Source of the DNA: Pseudomonas taiwanensis | Lineage (GTDB): Bacteria; Pseudomonadota; Gammaproteobacteria; Pseudomonadales; Pseudomonadaceae | Length of the DNA: 64,000 bases | Assembly: GCF_013393345.1 (NCBI RefSeq) | Contig: NZ_QJRF01000060.1 | Span: 62,001-126,000, forward strand | Direction: 5' to 3' | Shown: in pieces, positions 1 through 9,929 of the stretch | Position numbering within the stretch: the stretch's first letter is position 1 | Layout of the letters: the number at the start of each line of letters is the position of its first letter | Program-made: the position numbers and the translations under genes | The notes under the pieces: model-generated | The model's input: the letters and a program-made list of their open reading frames with translations, nothing else | What the model was told of the DNA's origin: nothing | Databases searched by the model: none

Positions 1-202
1 GGTCGGTATCCGGCTCGACGCCGGGCAGGATCTTCACGCCCTTGAGATAGCGCGGGTTTTCGCGCAGGGTGCGGATCGCCTCAGCCTGCTCCGGGTCGCG
101 CATCCAGTGGCGCACGCGCTGGCCATTCTCGGCCAGCAGATTGGCGATGGCGGTGCCGAAGCTGCCGCCGCCTAGCACCGCGACGGGTTGCTGTTCAGTC
201 AT
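1..202 (-). CDS. gpsA: Glycerol-3-phosphate dehydrogenase [NAD(P)+], N-terminal part
   Basis: The gene runs off the left edge; only its first 67 codons are here. GpsA reduces dihydroxyacetone phosphate to sn-glycerol 3-phosphate, the backbone for phospholipids, in the cytoplasm. The visible part carries the Rossmann dinucleotide-binding loop [11 protein letters not shown] right after the start, followed by the HWMRDP segment usual in this family. The ATG start sits a few residues before the first beta strand, as expected. It is divergent from the sensor kinase gene that follows. Identity is strong from the loop and flanking sequence, but the catalytic C-terminal half cannot be seen. Confidence 0.9.
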   Translation of the reverse strand, partial: MTEQQPVAVLGGGSFGTAIANLLAENGQRVRHWMRDPEQAEAIRTLRENPRYLKGVKILPGVEPDTD

Positions 203-526
203 AACGGGTCCATGTAGGCCATTGGAATGGCGAATTTGCGCATTATACGGAGGCGCCGCCGCCCAGCCAGCCTCTATCCAGAGCCATTGCGCTGGCAAAG
301 CGACCTTCCTCGGTTAAGATGCCGCAGTTTTTTGGCGTCAAGAGTGCCCCATTCGTTCCCAGGCAATCTTCGGATATCGAAATTTCCCCCAGCATTGGGG
401 CATATCGGGACTAGAGTTCCAGCATAGTTCCGCTTCACGGACGACCCCGCACCGAGGCAAAAGGAAGATGTGCCGACCCTCTCCCAGACTCCCGAACTCT
501 CCTGCCGCCGAAGGAGCGTCGTGCCC
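203..526. other. Divergent intergenic region between gpsA and the hybrid kinase gene
   Basis: This gap must hold promoters for both flanking genes. I see no clear sigma-70 pair. It contains the short stem CCCC-AGCATT-GGGG near 391-404. A GTG at 470 and another at 521 are in frame with the kinase gene and could be alternative starts, so the true non-coding length may be shorter. No RNA gene is apparent. Confidence 0.4.
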
Positions 527-2434
527 ATGACCTTGCGGCGACGCTGGGACATCCATACCCGCACCCAGTTGATCAGCCTCGGGCCGGCACTGCTGCTGAC
601 CCTGCTGCTCACCGGCTTCTTCACCTTCGCCCGCCTGCAGGACCTGCGCCAGGAGCTGAACCACACCGGCCAGCTGATCGCGAGCCAGCTCGCCCCGGCG
701 GCGGAGTACGGTGTGGTCACCGGCAACCTCGAGGTGCTGGAAGGCCTGCTCCAGGCCAGTCTGAGCACGCCTCACGTGCGCTTCCTCGAAGTGCGCGACC
801 GCGCCGACAACATCCTGGTCTATCTGGAACAGCAAGACAGCCTGGAAAAGACCGGTGCGCAGGTGGAAGTGTTCCACGCGCCCATCCTCCAGCAACAGAT
901 GCACCTTCAGGCCCGGCGCACGCTGGCCAGCGCCGACGGCCGCAGCAACGACAACAACTACCTGGGCCGTGTCGTCGTCGGCATGTCCAACGACGCCTTC
1001 AGCAGCCGTCAGCAGGAAATCCTCCTCAAGGCGACGGTGCTGGCCCTGATCGCCCTCCTGCTCACCTTCCTCCTCGCCCGTCGCCTGGCCACGCGCCTGT
1101 CGCAACCCATCAGCGCCATGGGTGAAGCGGTAAAGGCCATTCAGGAAGGCAACTACGCCGCCAGCCTTCCAGTGGTGGATGACAGCGAGTTGGGCGACCT
1201 CAGCCGGCATATCAACAACCTGGCCAGCGGCCTCGAAAAGGCCAGCCAGGAACAGCAACAGGCGATGGGTCAGCTGATCAAGGCCCATGAAGAAGCGGAA
1301 ATGGCGAACCGTGCCAAGTCCGACTTCCTGGCAATGATGAGCCACGAACTGCGCACGCCCATGAATGGTGTGCTGGGCATGCTGCAGTTGCTGGAAACCA
1401 CCGAGATGACCGAGGAACAGACCGAGTACGCGGCCTTGGCCACGGAGTCCACGGAGCACCTGCTGAAGGTGATCAACGACATCCTCGATTTCTCCCGCAT
1501 CGAGCGCGGCGCCCTGGAACTGGAGCGCATCCCGTTCAACCTGCTGGACCTGGTCCTGGGATCGGTGCAGGTGTTCCAGCACAGCGCGCAGCAACGCGGG
1601 CTATCCCTTACGCTCGACACCCAGGACGGCCTGGAGCGGGTCGAAGCCCACGGCGACCCGACGCGGCTGCGGCAGATTCTCGTCAACCTGGTGGGTAATG
1701 CCCTCAAGTTCACGGAAGAAGGCGGCATCAAGGTGGAAACCCGCTGGCAAGCACTGGACAGCGAGGTGCTCTGGCTCACCTGCGCCGTCCATGACAGCGG
1801 TATCGGCATCCCGCCGGATCGCCTGGAACACATGTTCGACGCCTTCCAGCAAGCCGATCATTCGATCTCCCGCCGCTATGGCGGCACCGGGCTTGGCCTG
1901 CCCATCGCCCGCACCCTTGCCGAACGGATGGGCGGAACCCTGCGGGCCGAGAGCCACGAGGGTTCGGGGTCGACCTTCACCCTGGAAATACCCCTGCCCT
2001 TCCGGCCCCAGGGCGCGGAAGCACTGGTCAACCAGTCGCAGGAGCACGGCGACGGCACTGGCCAGCACGTTCTGCTGGTAGAGGACAACCCGGTGAACCA
2101 GACGGTGATCGAGGCCATGCTGCGCAGTCTCGGCTTTCAGGTCAGCCTGGTTGGCGATGGCGCCCAGGCAGTGCACCAGGCTTCGCGTCATCACTATTCG
2201 GCGATTCTCATGGACTGCCGCCTGCCGGTGCTCGACGGCTACGAAGCTACACGCCAGATTCGCCAGATGAATGGCGGCGCAACGCTGCCGATTATCGCCC
2301 TCACCGCCAACGCCCTGCAGGGCGACCGTGAAGCCTGCCTGGCGGCTGGCATGAACGACTACCTGGCCAAGCCCTTCAAGCGCGCCGATCTGCTGCGCGT
2401 GATGCAGCGCTGGCTGAGCAGGCCGTCGGACTGA
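527..2434 (+). CDS. Membrane-bound hybrid sensor histidine kinase (HAMP-HisKA-HATPase-REC)
   Basis: The protein has 635 residues. An N-terminal transmembrane helix (about 17-37), a periplasmic sensor region and a second helix (about 172-192) lead into a HAMP linker. A dimerisation domain follows with SHELRTP, phospho-accepting His near 273, then the ATPase domain with GIGIP and GGTGLGL motifs. A C-terminal receiver has its acceptor Asp near 563 (MDCRLP). There is no Hpt domain, so the phosphate must pass to a separate Hpt protein. Its position next to fabA matches P. aeruginosa PA1611, a kinase reported to interact with RetS and signal through HptB; that orthology is inferred. AAGGAG at 511-516 lies 10 bases before the chosen ATG; GTG 521 or GTG 470 are alternatives. 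Confidence 0.88.
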   Translation: MTLRRRWDIHTRTQLISLGPALLLTLLLTGFFTFARLQDLRQELNHTGQLIASQLAPAAEYGVVTGNLEVLEGLLQASLSTPHVRFLEVRDRADNILVYLEQQDSLEKTGAQVEVFHAPILQQQMHLQARRTLASADGRSNDNNYLGRVVVGMSNDAFSSRQQEILLKATVLALIALLLTFLLARRLATRLSQPISAMGEAVKAIQEGNYAASLPVVDDSELGDLSRHINNLASGLEKASQEQQQAMGQLIKAHEEAEMANRAKSDFLAMMSHELRTPMNGVLGMLQLLETTEMTEEQTEYAALATESTEHLLKVINDILDFSRIERGALELERIPFNLLDLVLGSVQVFQHSAQQRGLSLTLDTQDGLERVEAHGDPTRLRQILVNLVGNALKFTEEGGIKVETRWQALDSEVLWLTCAVHDSGIGIPPDRLEHMFDAFQQADHSISRRYGGTGLGLPIARTLAERMGGTLRAESHEGSGSTFTLEIPLPFRPQGAEALVNQSQEHGDGTGQHVLLVEDNPVNQTVIEAMLRSLGFQVSLVGDGAQAVHQASRHHYSAILMDCRLPVLDGYEATRQIRQMNGGATLPIIALTANALQGDREACLAAGMNDYLAKPFKRADLLRVMQRWLSRPSD

Positions 2435-2694
2435 AACGAATGGTGCCGTTTCCAGACATTCGTCGAGTGTTCCGGGATGTTAAAGTGCTCCACGATTTGC
2501 GAGCGGGATGTCCCTGGCACGCCCCCTGAGGCGAGCCTTTGTCACTCAGGTGCACGACTGTGCTCGCCACTCTGTGACTTTCACCGCAACGCAACAGTCT
2601 ATGACTAGTCTGCCGACTGAGGCCCCGAAAAACGGCCACGGCAGACGGATGAATGCAAAGCCCTGTGCCAGACGGGGACCATTGAGGAGCTCGC
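2435..2694. other. Upstream region of fabA
   Basis: This 260-base gap should hold the fabAB promoter. It contains GCGAGC and GCTCGC arms about 25 bases apart around 2531-2567, and a GAGGAG ribosome-binding site just before fabA. In P. aeruginosa fabAB is controlled by the repressor DesT, but I could not identify a convincing operator or a good -35/-10 pair by eye. Confidence 0.35.
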
Positions 2695-3210
2695 ATGACC
2701 AAACAAAACGCCTATACCCGGGAAGACCTGCTGCGCTGCAGTCGCGGCGAGCTGTTCGGCCCTGGTAATGCGCAACTGCCCGCCCCCAACATGCTGATGA
2801 TCGATCGCATCGTGCATATCAGCGAAACCGGCGGGAAGTACGGCAAAGGCGAGATCGTCGCCGAGCTCGATATCAATCCTGACCTGTGGTTCTTCGCCTG
2901 CCACTTCGAAGGCGACCCGGTCATGCCCGGCTGCCTCGGCCTCGACGCCATGTGGCAGCTGGTCGGCTTCTACCTCGGCTGGCAAGGCAATCCCGGCCGT
3001 GGCCGCGCCCTGGGCTCCGGCGAAGTCAAGTTCTTCGGCCAGGTGCTGCCGACCGCGAAAAAGATCACCTACAACATTCACATCAAGCGCACTATTAATC
3101 GTTCGCTGATCCTCGGCATCGCCGATGGCACCGTGGCCGTCGACGGCCGCGAGATCTACAGCGCCGAAGGCCTGCGCGTAGGCCTGTTCACCTCTACCGA
3201 CAGCTTCTGA
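2695..3210 (+). CDS. fabA: 3-hydroxydecanoyl-ACP dehydratase/isomerase FabA
   Basis: FabA dehydrates 3-hydroxydecanoyl-ACP and isomerises trans-2- to cis-3-decenoyl-ACP, the branch point of anaerobic unsaturated fatty acid synthesis. The protein is 171 residues, the family's normal length. The hot-dog active-site pair is visible: His70 in [15 protein letters not shown] and Asp84 in [15 protein letters not shown] ribosome-binding site precedes the ATG. Only 11 bases separate it from fabB, so the two form one operon, the standard arrangement in Pseudomonas. Confidence 0.98.
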   Translation: MTKQNAYTREDLLRCSRGELFGPGNAQLPAPNMLMIDRIVHISETGGKYGKGEIVAELDINPDLWFFACHFEGDPVMPGCLGLDAMWQLVGFYLGWQGNPGRGRALGSGEVKFFGQVLPTAKKITYNIHIKRTINRSLILGIADGTVAVDGREIYSAEGLRVGLFTSTDSF

Positions 3211-3221
3211 AGGACATCCGC

Positions 3222-4439
3222 ATGCGTCGCGTCGTGATCACTGGCCTGGGCATCGTCTCCTGCCTGGGCAATGACAAAGCCACCGTTTCCGCCAACCTGC
3301 GCGCCGGCAACGCCGGTATCCGCCACAACCCCTCCTATGCGGAGATGGGTCTGCGCAGCCAGGTGTCCGGTTCGGTCAACCTGAACCTGGAAGAGCTGAT
3401 CGATCGCAAGCTCTTCCGTTTCATGGGCGATGCCGCTGCCTACGCCTACCTGGCGATGCAGCAGGCCATCGAAGACGCCGGCCTGACCGCCGAACAGATC
3501 TCCAACCCGCGCGTGGGCCTGATCGCCGGCTCCGGCGGCGCTTCCACCGTCAACCAGATGGAAGCCATCGACACCCTGCGCGAAAAAGGCGTCAAGCGCA
3601 TTGGCCCATACCGTGTGACCCGCACCATGGGCAGCACCGTTTCCGCCTGCCTGGCCACCCCCTTCCAGATCAAGGGTGTGAACTTCTCCATCTCCTCGGC
3701 CTGCGCCACCAGCGCGCACTGCATCGGCCAGGCCATGGAGCAGATCCAGCTGGGCAAGCAGGACATGGTCTTCGCCGGCGGCGGTGAAGAAGAGCATTGG
3801 AGCCAGAGCTGCCTGTTCGACGCCATGGGCGCCCTGTCCACCCAGTACAACGAAACCCCTGAGCGCGCCTCCCGCGCGTACGACGCCAAGCGTGACGGTT
3901 TCGTCATCGCCGGCGGCGGTGGCATGGTGGTTGTCGAAGAGCTGGAACACGCCCTCAAGCGTGGCGCCAAGATCTACGCGGAAATCGTCGGCTACGGCGC
4001 GACCTCCGACGGCTACGACATGGTTGCCCCGAGTGGCGAAGGCGCCATCCGCTGCATGCAGCTGGCACTGTCCACCGTCGACACCCCGATCGACTACCTG
4101 AACACCCACGGCACTTCCACTCCAGTGGGCGACGTGGCGGAAATCCGTGGCGTACGCGCCGTGTTTGGCGACAAGGCCCCGGCCATCAGCTCCACCAAGA
4201 GCCTCTCCGGCCACTCGCTGGGTGCAGCCGGTGTGCAGGAAGCCATCTACTGCCTGCTGATGATGGAAGGCAAGTTCATGGCCGGCTCCGCCAACATCGA
4301 CGAGCTCGACCCTGAAGTGGCCGACCTGCCGATCCTGCGCGAGACCCGCGAGAACGCCCAGATCGACACCGTCATGTCCAACAGCTTCGGCTTCGGCGGC
4401 ACCAACGCCACCCTGGTACTGCGCCGCTTCAACGGCTGA
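3222..4439 (+). CDS. fabB: 3-oxoacyl-ACP synthase I FabB
   Basis: FabB elongates the cis-3-decenoyl-ACP made by FabA with malonyl-ACP, committing carbon to unsaturated fatty acids. The 405-residue protein has the full Cys-His-His catalytic triad of condensing enzymes: Cys161 in [10 protein letters not shown], His296 in NTHGTST and His331 in SGHSLGAAG. The glycine-rich [10 protein letters not shown] signature lies near the C-terminus. It is the second gene of the fabAB operon and is followed by a strong hairpin. Confidence 0.98.
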   Translation: MRRVVITGLGIVSCLGNDKATVSANLRAGNAGIRHNPSYAEMGLRSQVSGSVNLNLEELIDRKLFRFMGDAAAYAYLAMQQAIEDAGLTAEQISNPRVGLIAGSGGASTVNQMEAIDTLREKGVKRIGPYRVTRTMGSTVSACLATPFQIKGVNFSISSACATSAHCIGQAMEQIQLGKQDMVFAGGGEEEHWSQSCLFDAMGALSTQYNETPERASRAYDAKRDGFVIAGGGGMVVVEELEHALKRGAKIYAEIVGYGATSDGYDMVAPSGEGAIRCMQLALSTVDTPIDYLNTHGTSTPVGDVAEIRGVRAVFGDKAPAISSTKSLSGHSLGAAGVQEAIYCLLMMEGKFMAGSANIDELDPEVADLPILRETRENAQIDTVMSNSFGFGGTNATLVLRRFNG

Positions 4440-4458
4440 CGGTTCCTGTGGTAACGAT

Positions 4459-4494
4459 AAGGCCCGTATCCCTGGATACGGGCCTTGTCGTTTC
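4459..4494 (+). terminator. Rho-independent terminator after fabB
   Basis: A 13-bp perfect stem (4459-4471 with 4474-4486, arm AAGGCCCGTATCC) is followed by TGTCGTTTC. It lies 19 bases after the fabB stop codon and is placed to end the fabAB transcript. Confidence 0.8.
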
Positions 4495-4528
4495 TGCCTG
4501 TCGATCACCTGAGAGAGGCTACTGAAGG

Positions 4529-4551
4529 GTAGGAGCGAGCTTGCTCGCGAA
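4529..4551 (+). repeat. REP element, GAGCTTGCTC core
   Basis: This is a Pseudomonas-type REP palindrome: GTAGGA, then GCGAGC-TTG-CTCGC, then GAA. The same sequence recurs at 12416-12480, and a core variant occurs at 12605, 14239 and 20354. It lies between the two facing terminators of fabB and the leftward methyltransferase gene. Confidence 0.8.
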
Positions 4552-4571
4552 CAGCTTTCCCACGTTCAAAC

Positions 4572-4598
4572 AAAAAAGGGCGCCACAAGGCGCCCTTC
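4572..4598 (-). terminator. Terminator of the leftward methyltransferase gene
   Basis: A GGGCGCC / GGCGCCC stem with an ACAA loop is followed, reading leftward, by a run of six T. It begins 15 bases beyond the stop codon of the gene ending at 4613. Confidence 0.8.
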
Positions 4599-4612
4599 TC
4601 TTTCCCCGGTGA

Positions 4613-5386
4613 TCAGGCCGCTTCGCGACCGTCGCTCGCTTTGTCGCGGCTACCAACGCGTGGCAGCAACATGGGCACCTTCTGCCGGTAGTCTGCGTAC
4701 TCGGGATGCTCGCGCAGCAGGTCGCGTTCTTCCAGCTGGATGGCGGCCAGGATGTAGATACTGGTCAGCACCGCGAACAGCAGGTGGGTGGCGGTCATGG
4801 TCGGCGTCGCCCAGAAGCACAGGAACCAGCCCAGGTACAGGGGATGCCGCACCAGCTTGTAGGCACCCGGCATCTTGAACTCCAGTGCCGTATAGGGTTT
4901 GCCCAGCAGGTTCAGCCACACCTGGCGCAGCCCGAACAGGTCGAAGTGGTTGATCAGCAACGTGGCGTAGAACACCAGCGCCCAGCCGAAACCGAACGTG
5001 GCACCCAGCACCAGGCGGCCGGAGCGGTTCTCGATGTTCCAGATCTCACCACCCAGGGGCTGCCAGTAGCTGTACAGCAGGATCAGCGCCAGGCTGGAAA
5101 ACAGCACGTAGGTGCTGCGCTCGGCTGCAGGCGGGATCCACTGGGTCCACCACGCCTTGAAGGCTGGACGGGCCATCAGGCTGTGCTGGACGGCGAAGAT
5201 GGCCAGCAGCAGCACGTCGACTCCGAGGGCGGCCCAGAACGGCAGGCGCGGTTCACCATCCAGGGTACGCGGCGCAAATGGCAGGTTGGCGACGAAGCCA
5301 ATGGAGTAGACGAAGGTGGCGAAGAAGATCAGGTAACTGATCAGGCCGTAGAAGAAGATCGAAACGCGTTTGAAGTAGGTGAACAT
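4613..5386 (-). CDS. mddA: MddA-like methanethiol S-methyltransferase (ICMT/NnrU-type membrane methyltransferase)
   Basis: This is a 257-residue integral membrane protein with about five to six hydrophobic helices. It carries the C-terminal signature of isoprenylcysteine-methyltransferase-like enzymes: KLVRHPLYLGW, then EERDL and YADYR. The N-terminal half (VQHSLMARPAFKAWW, ERSTYVLFSSLALILL, NHFDLFGLRQVWL) resembles MddA of Pseudomonas deceptionensis as I recall it. MddA methylates methanethiol with S-adenosylmethionine to dimethyl sulfide. GGAGCG precedes the ATG. It appears monocistronic, with its own terminator. The superfamily is secure; the substrate is an inference from resemblance. Confidence 0.65.
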   Translation of the reverse strand: MFTYFKRVSIFFYGLISYLIFFATFVYSIGFVANLPFAPRTLDGEPRLPFWAALGVDVLLLAIFAVQHSLMARPAFKAWWTQWIPPAAERSTYVLFSSLALILLYSYWQPLGGEIWNIENRSGRLVLGATFGFGWALVFYATLLINHFDLFGLRQVWLNLLGKPYTALEFKMPGAYKLVRHPLYLGWFLCFWATPTMTATHLLFAVLTSIYILAAIQLEERDLLREHPEYADYRQKVPMLLPRVGSRDKASDGREAA

Positions 5387-5480
5387 GATGCGCTCCTGCC
5401 TGGGGTTCTGGTCGGCGGCATCTCTCCGCCTTGGACACCAGATTGGCCCCGGCCTGTATCAGCCCTATGGCTGGCAGCGC

Positions 5481-8303
5481 TCAGTTTGTTTCCGCTTTGT
5501 ATCCGCTCCGCGGGCCCTCCAGCCAGGCCTGCAACAGTTGATGCAGGCGTTGCTGGTTCAGGGGCTTGGTCAGCAGCGCCTTGACGCCCTGCTGCTGCAC
5601 TTCACTCTCCAGCAGCGAGTCGCTGAAACCCGTGTAGAGCACAATGGGCAGGTCCGCGCGGGATGCCAGCAGACGCCTGGCGACCTGAAGGCCGGAAAGG
5701 CGCGGCATGCTCTGGTCGAGGATGACGAAATCCCAGGCGTAGGGATCGGCGCAGAGCAGCTGGCTGGCCTGCTCGGCGTCGCAGAAGATGCCGGGCTCCA
5801 GCCCCCATCCCTCCAGCAGCTCGCCCATGAACTCAGCTACGGTGGCGTCATCGTCCACCACCGCCACGCGTCCACTCAGGGCCGAGCGCAGCAGCGGGCG
5901 CTCGGCCGTCGGCGCACTCGTCGCTTCCGCAGCAGCCGCCGGCCCGTGGGCCGGCATCAGTACGCGGAAGGTGGCGCCTTGCCCCGGCGCGCTGTCCAGG
6001 TGGATATGGCCGCCGTACTCATGGACGATGCCATGCACCATGGACAAGCCCATGCCACTGCCCTGCCCACTCGCCTTGGTCGAGAAGAACGGCTCGAAAA
6101 TCTGCGTGCGCAAGGTCGGGTCGATTCCCGGGCCGCTGTCGCTCACGGTCAACGCAACATAGGTGCCCTTGATTCGCTGCTGGCAGGACGCGCATACGCC
6201 CTCCAGCTCCTGCTGGCAAAGGCTCACCCGCAACTGGCCGACGCTGCCCATGGCATCGCGGGCGTTGATGCAGAGGTTCATCAGCACCTGCTCCAGTTGC
6301 ACCGGGTCTGCCAGCACCTGCGGCAAGTCGTGGTCCAGCTGTACCTCCAGTTCGACGGTCGCCGGCAAGGTCGACTCCACCAGGCGGATGAAATCCCCCA
6401 GCAGCAGGTCCAGCGCCACCACCTGCGGTTTGCCACGGCTGCCGCGACTGAAGGTGAGCATCTGCTGGATCAGGTCGCGGGCCTTTTCCGCCGAGCGCTG
6501 CACCCGCGAGAGGTACTTGCCGAGTCGCTCGTCACCGCCCTGCTCCGCCAGCTCCTGGGCCATCACGGTGTAGCCGAGCATGCTGGTCAGCAAATTGTTG
6601 AAGTCGTGGGCAATGCCGCCCGTGAGGTGCCCGATGGCCTCCATGCGCTGGGCCTGGCGCAGCTGCTGTTCCAGGCGGGCGCGCTCTTCTTCGGCCTGAG
6701 TGCGCTCGGTGATGTCGCGCAGGTAGCAGATGAAGCGCGGTCCCTCGTCTCCCGGCACCTGGGTCAGGGCCAGTTCCGCGGCGAATTCACGACCATCGGC
6801 TCGCTGGGCCACCACTTCCATGCGCTTGCCGAGGAACGCACCGTGCCCGGTCTGTGCGTAGTGCTCCAGCGCGTGTTCGTAGGCGTCACGAAAGCGTGGC
6901 GGGATGATCAGTTTCAGCAGCGAGTGGCCCAGCGCCTGTTCGCGACTGATACCGAAGCACTGCTCGGCCGCCGGGTTGAAGGCCAGTACTCGGCCGGATT
7001 CGTCCATGCTGATGAAGCAGTCCAGGGCCGTATTGGTAATAGCGCGGTACTGCGTTTCACTGGCACGTAGCGCCTGTTCGGCCTCCTTGCGCTGGGTGAT
7101 CTCGCGGGTGATACCGAGAATGCGGTCGATACCACCAATCGCCACGCGCTTGAGCAGCACTTCATCCCAGTGCAGGCTGCCGTCGCGATTGCGCCGGTGC
7201 CATTCGAAACGCTGCACCTGGCCGGCAGCGGCGCGCGACAGGAAGCCAGCCGCTTCCTTGCCGGTATAGGGCGAGTAGCCGGCACTGAACGCGTCGATCT
7301 CCAGCTTGAGCATTTCCTCGTAGCTATAGCCATAGGCAAGGCAGGCCTTGGGATTGACGTCGACCAGGGCCCCACTTTCGATGTCGTGGACGAAGATGGC
7401 ATCTTCCGAGGTGTTGAAGATCGCCCGGTAACTGGCCTCGGCTTCCAGCCGCTCTATCTCCGCCGCAGCCCGGACCGAGAAGATGCGCAGCACGGACTCC
7501 ACCTTGTCGCGGTCGCTCATCGGACCCAACCGGCCGGCGGCGATCAACCCCAAGGGCCGACCATCGCTGGCAAAAAGCGGGAAGCCGGCGTAACTGTCGA
7601 CACCAAAGGACGCCAGGACCTCATCACCGGGGTACGAACTGCGCAGGTCGCGGGGCACGAAATGGAAACTGCGGCCGAACACCTCGGCGCAAGGTGTGCC
7701 TTTCAGGTCGTAGGTGGCGTTCTGGTGCAGCTTGCCCTCGTAGTAGAGCGCGAGGGTGGTGAGACGTTGCGGGCCCTCGTCGCTGATACGGCTGACGAAG
7801 GCGAAGTCGGCATTCAGCGAGCGCACCATGTAGCGCGCGATGGCTTCGAACACCTCGTTGCCGGTCGCGGCGGACACGCCCAGGGCGACGAAGCGCAGGA
7901 CTTCTTCCAGGCTCTTGCGCGAACTGATGTCGGTGGAGATGCCGCAGACGGCGCTGACACGCCCTTCGCTATCGAACAACGGAAACTTGTTCGACAGGTA
8001 GGTGCGGATACCGCCGCCCATGGGCACCTGCTCCTCGAACTCCAGTTCATGTCCGAGCTGGATCACCCGCAGGTCATTGGCCCGCAGCACGTCGGCGATT
8101 TCCCGGGGGAAGAACTCGTGATCGGTATGCCCCAACACCCGCTCGGCGCGTACCTTGAACAGGCGCTCGAAAGCGCGGTTGACCAGCGCCAGGCGGCCGT
8201 CCAGGTCCTTCACGTAGATCACCGCACTGCTGTTATCGACGATCTGCCGCAGGCGATGCTCTTCGGCACTGATGGTGAAGTGGCGGGTCAATGGCTGGCT
8301 CAC
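5481..8303 (-). CDS. Soluble PAS-GAF-PAS-PAS hybrid sensor histidine kinase with receiver
   Basis: The protein has 940 residues with no transmembrane segment, so it senses an internal signal. The order is: PAS (about 15-130), GAF (about 135-290), PAS (about 295-410), PAS (about 415-535), HisKA with AHDFNNLL (phospho-His 566), ATPase domain with DSGPGI and GSGMGLSMV, and receiver (about 810-930, acceptor Asp863 in ILDQSMP). A CASC pair sits in the ATPase domain just before the DSGPGI strand. The start is GTG, preceded by GGAGG. No Hpt domain is fused. The OmpR-type regulator upstream is on the same strand but separated by over 300 bases containing a repeat, so partnership is not established. 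Confidence 0.88.
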   Translation of the reverse strand: MSQPLTRHFTISAEEHRLRQIVDNSSAVIYVKDLDGRLALVNRAFERLFKVRAERVLGHTDHEFFPREIADVLRANDLRVIQLGHELEFEEQVPMGGGIRTYLSNKFPLFDSEGRVSAVCGISTDISSRKSLEEVLRFVALGVSAATGNEVFEAIARYMVRSLNADFAFVSRISDEGPQRLTTLALYYEGKLHQNATYDLKGTPCAEVFGRSFHFVPRDLRSSYPGDEVLASFGVDSYAGFPLFASDGRPLGLIAAGRLGPMSDRDKVESVLRIFSVRAAAEIERLEAEASYRAIFNTSEDAIFVHDIESGALVDVNPKACLAYGYSYEEMLKLEIDAFSAGYSPYTGKEAAGFLSRAAAGQVQRFEWHRRNRDGSLHWDEVLLKRVAIGGIDRILGITREITQRKEAEQALRASETQYRAITNTALDCFISMDESGRVLAFNPAAEQCFGISREQALGHSLLKLIIPPRFRDAYEHALEHYAQTGHGAFLGKRMEVVAQRADGREFAAELALTQVPGDEGPRFICYLRDITERTQAEEERARLEQQLRQAQRMEAIGHLTGGIAHDFNNLLTSMLGYTVMAQELAEQGGDERLGKYLSRVQRSAEKARDLIQQMLTFSRGSRGKPQVVALDLLLGDFIRLVESTLPATVELEVQLDHDLPQVLADPVQLEQVLMNLCINARDAMGSVGQLRVSLCQQELEGVCASCQQRIKGTYVALTVSDSGPGIDPTLRTQIFEPFFSTKASGQGSGMGLSMVHGIVHEYGGHIHLDSAPGQGATFRVLMPAHGPAAAAEATSAPTAERPLLRSALSGRVAVVDDDATVAEFMGELLEGWGLEPGIFCDAEQASQLLCADPYAWDFVILDQSMPRLSGLQVARRLLASRADLPIVLYTGFSDSLLESEVQQQGVKALLTKPLNQQRLHQLLQAWLEGPRSGYKAETN

Positions 8304-8433
8304 CGGCGGGCCCTCCGGGGGTAGCGGACTGCCTGAGTATAGAGACAGCCCGCCCCACTCCGGGAAGCGCCCGGCGCTATTGAAACAATTGAAACAATGA
8401 CCTGATGTGGGGGGTGATTTAGTTCGGTCTGGA

Positions 8434-8516
8434 CCGTAGGGTGCGCTGTGCGCACCGACTTCAGGTTCAGCTTCGACATCCCGTCAAACCGCCGGTGCGC
8501 ACGGCGCACCCTACCG
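8434..8516. repeat. Inverted-repeat pair, GTAGGGTGCGC type
   Basis: This sits in the 313-base gap between the hybrid kinase and the response regulator. Two arms of about 22 bases (8435-8456 and 8493-8515) are near-perfect inverted copies differing at about two positions, and each arm is itself palindromic around GTGCGC. It resembles dispersed extragenic repeats of Pseudomonas but belongs to a different family from the TGTAGGAGCGA elements. A smaller hairpin (GTCAC-A-GGC-AGT-GCC-G-GTGAC) lies at 8553-8573. I see no gene in the rest of the gap. Confidence 0.7.
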
Positions 8517-8616
8517 GATCCGCTTCATCCTGCTAGCCCGGGGATTCGAACCGTCACAGGCAGTGCCGGTGACTCATGACCGCGTTCAAATGAATGCCCC
8601 AGCAGCTTCTTGCGGT

Positions 8617-9336
8617 TCAGCCCGGCACGAACATGTAGCCGACGCCACGCACGGTGCGAATGATCTGCGGCTTGTCCGGGTCCGCTTCCAGCTTGCGGCG
8701 CAGGCGCGCTATGCGGATGTCGATGGAGCGGTCGAAGGGATTCCAGTCACGATGCTGCGTCAGGTTCAGCAACTGGTCGCGGGACAGCGGCCGGTTGGGG
8801 CGCTGGGCGAAGGCCTGGAGCAGGTCGAACTCCATGGCTGTCAGCGGGATCTCCTCGCCCGCCGCATCGAACAGCTGGCGACTCTGCAGGTCGAGACGGC
8901 AAAGGCCGAGCTGCAGGCAGGGATTGTCGCTTTCCGTGGCGGCCACGGCCGTTGGTGACGGGGCTCGGCGATAACGCCGCAGCACGGTCTTCAGTCGCGC
9001 CAGCAGCTCCCTGGGATCGAAGGGCTTGGCAATGTAATCGTCAGCCCCCACCTCCAGGCCGATGATGCGATCCAGCGGCGTGCCGGCGCCAGACACCATG
9101 ATCACCGGCAAGTCGTGATGCTCGCGCAGGTAGCGCGCCAGGCTGAGGCCGTCCTCGCCCGGTAGCCCGACATCCAGCAGCACCAGGTCGGGCAACGCTT
9201 CGGCCAGCCGTGCCCGCATCTGGCGGCTATCGGCCACCGCGTGGACCTGGTAGCCCTGGCCGCCGAGGTAATCCAGCAATAACTCGCGGATCGCCTCGTC
9301 GTCGTCCACCACCAGGATGCTGATCTGTTCGGCCAT
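8617..9336 (-). CDS. OmpR-family two-component response regulator
   Basis: The 239-residue protein has an N-terminal receiver with the acidic pocket VVDDDE and acceptor Asp55 (VLLDVGLPGEDG), conserved Thr/Ser and Lys positions (MVSGAG, IAKPFD), and a C-terminal winged-helix DNA-binding domain (DRSIDIRIARLRRKLE, then RTVRGVGYMF). It therefore activates or represses promoters when phosphorylated. The start is taken at the ATG before AEQISILVVDDD; a 43-codon upstream extension is possible but unlike the family. No cognate kinase is adjacent in operon spacing. Its stretch of leftward genes includes the DUF3859 and amidohydrolase genes upstream. Confidence 0.92.
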   Translation of the reverse strand: MAEQISILVVDDDEAIRELLLDYLGGQGYQVHAVADSRQMRARLAEALPDLVLLDVGLPGEDGLSLARYLREHHDLPVIMVSGAGTPLDRIIGLEVGADDYIAKPFDPRELLARLKTVLRRYRRAPSPTAVAATESDNPCLQLGLCRLDLQSRQLFDAAGEEIPLTAMEFDLLQAFAQRPNRPLSRDQLLNLTQHRDWNPFDRSIDIRIARLRRKLEADPDKPQIIRTVRGVGYMFVPG

Positions 9337-9401
9337 GGGCCCGCGCCTCGCGCCTGCTTCAGACCCAGCGACTATAGCGCGCCATGGCGACGCGCGCGGA
9401 A

Positions 9402-9866
9402 TCAGCGGACGGTGAAGTTCTGTTCGGCCAACAGGCGATCGCCCTGGAAGACCATGAAACGCCACTCACCCGGCACCACTTCGTAGTGCTCGGTGAACTC
9501 GAAGGCCATCACGTCGGTGGGAGCGCCAGGCGCCATCTTCTGCTCCACCACAAACTTGTCGTGGCGCTTGCCATCCGGGGTGACCACGCCTGGGGTGAGG
9601 TAGAGCAAGGTCAACGGCGCGTCTTTTTCCTGCTTGCCGAGCAAGGTGTAGCGCATGCCGAACTTGGTACCGAGCTTGGCTGGAATTTCGTCAGTCTGTT
9701 CGATGGTCTGGTTGCTGCGGGTCAGCACACGCTCGCCCGGCTGGTAATCCTGGTACTGGGATTCGAAGATGCCGTACTCCACCGGGCCATCCACTCGCAC
9801 ATCAGCCAGGGCAACGCCGGAAGCCAGGCCGAGGGCCACGAGTGCTGTCATTCGAAAGGGGATCAT
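9402..9866 (-). CDS. DUF3859 domain protein, exported
   Basis: The protein has 154 residues with a signal peptide (about 1-21, cleavage after ALA). The mature part is all-beta in character with alternating hydrophobic residues and resembles the DUF3859 family, whose function is unknown. AAGGAG sits at good spacing before the ATG. It lies 65 bases upstream of the response regulator gene and 63 bases downstream of the amidohydrolase gene on the same strand, so the three may be co-transcribed. Confidence 0.7.
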   Translation of the reverse strand: MIPFRMTALVALGLASGVALADVRVDGPVEYGIFESQYQDYQPGERVLTRSNQTIEQTDEIPAKLGTKFGMRYTLLGKQEKDAPLTLLYLTPGVVTPDGKRHDKFVVEQKMAPGAPTDVMAFEFTEHYEVVPGEWRFMVFQGDRLLAEQNFTVR

Positions 9867-9929
9867 GTCGCGCTCCTTGTTTGCGGTGGCGCGAGGTTAT
9901 GACGTGCCCATGACATCCTTGTGACAGAG

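Noticed and set aside
2435-2694. A possible DesT operator before fabA
   Set aside because: I looked for a DesT-like palindrome and a sigma-70 pair and found nothing convincing by eye.
8540-8553. A GGTTCGAATCCC sequence on the minus strand resembling a tRNA T-arm
   Set aside because: No matching T-stem, anticodon arm or acceptor stem can be built around it, so it is not a tRNA; it could at most be a remnant and I see no evidence of integration.
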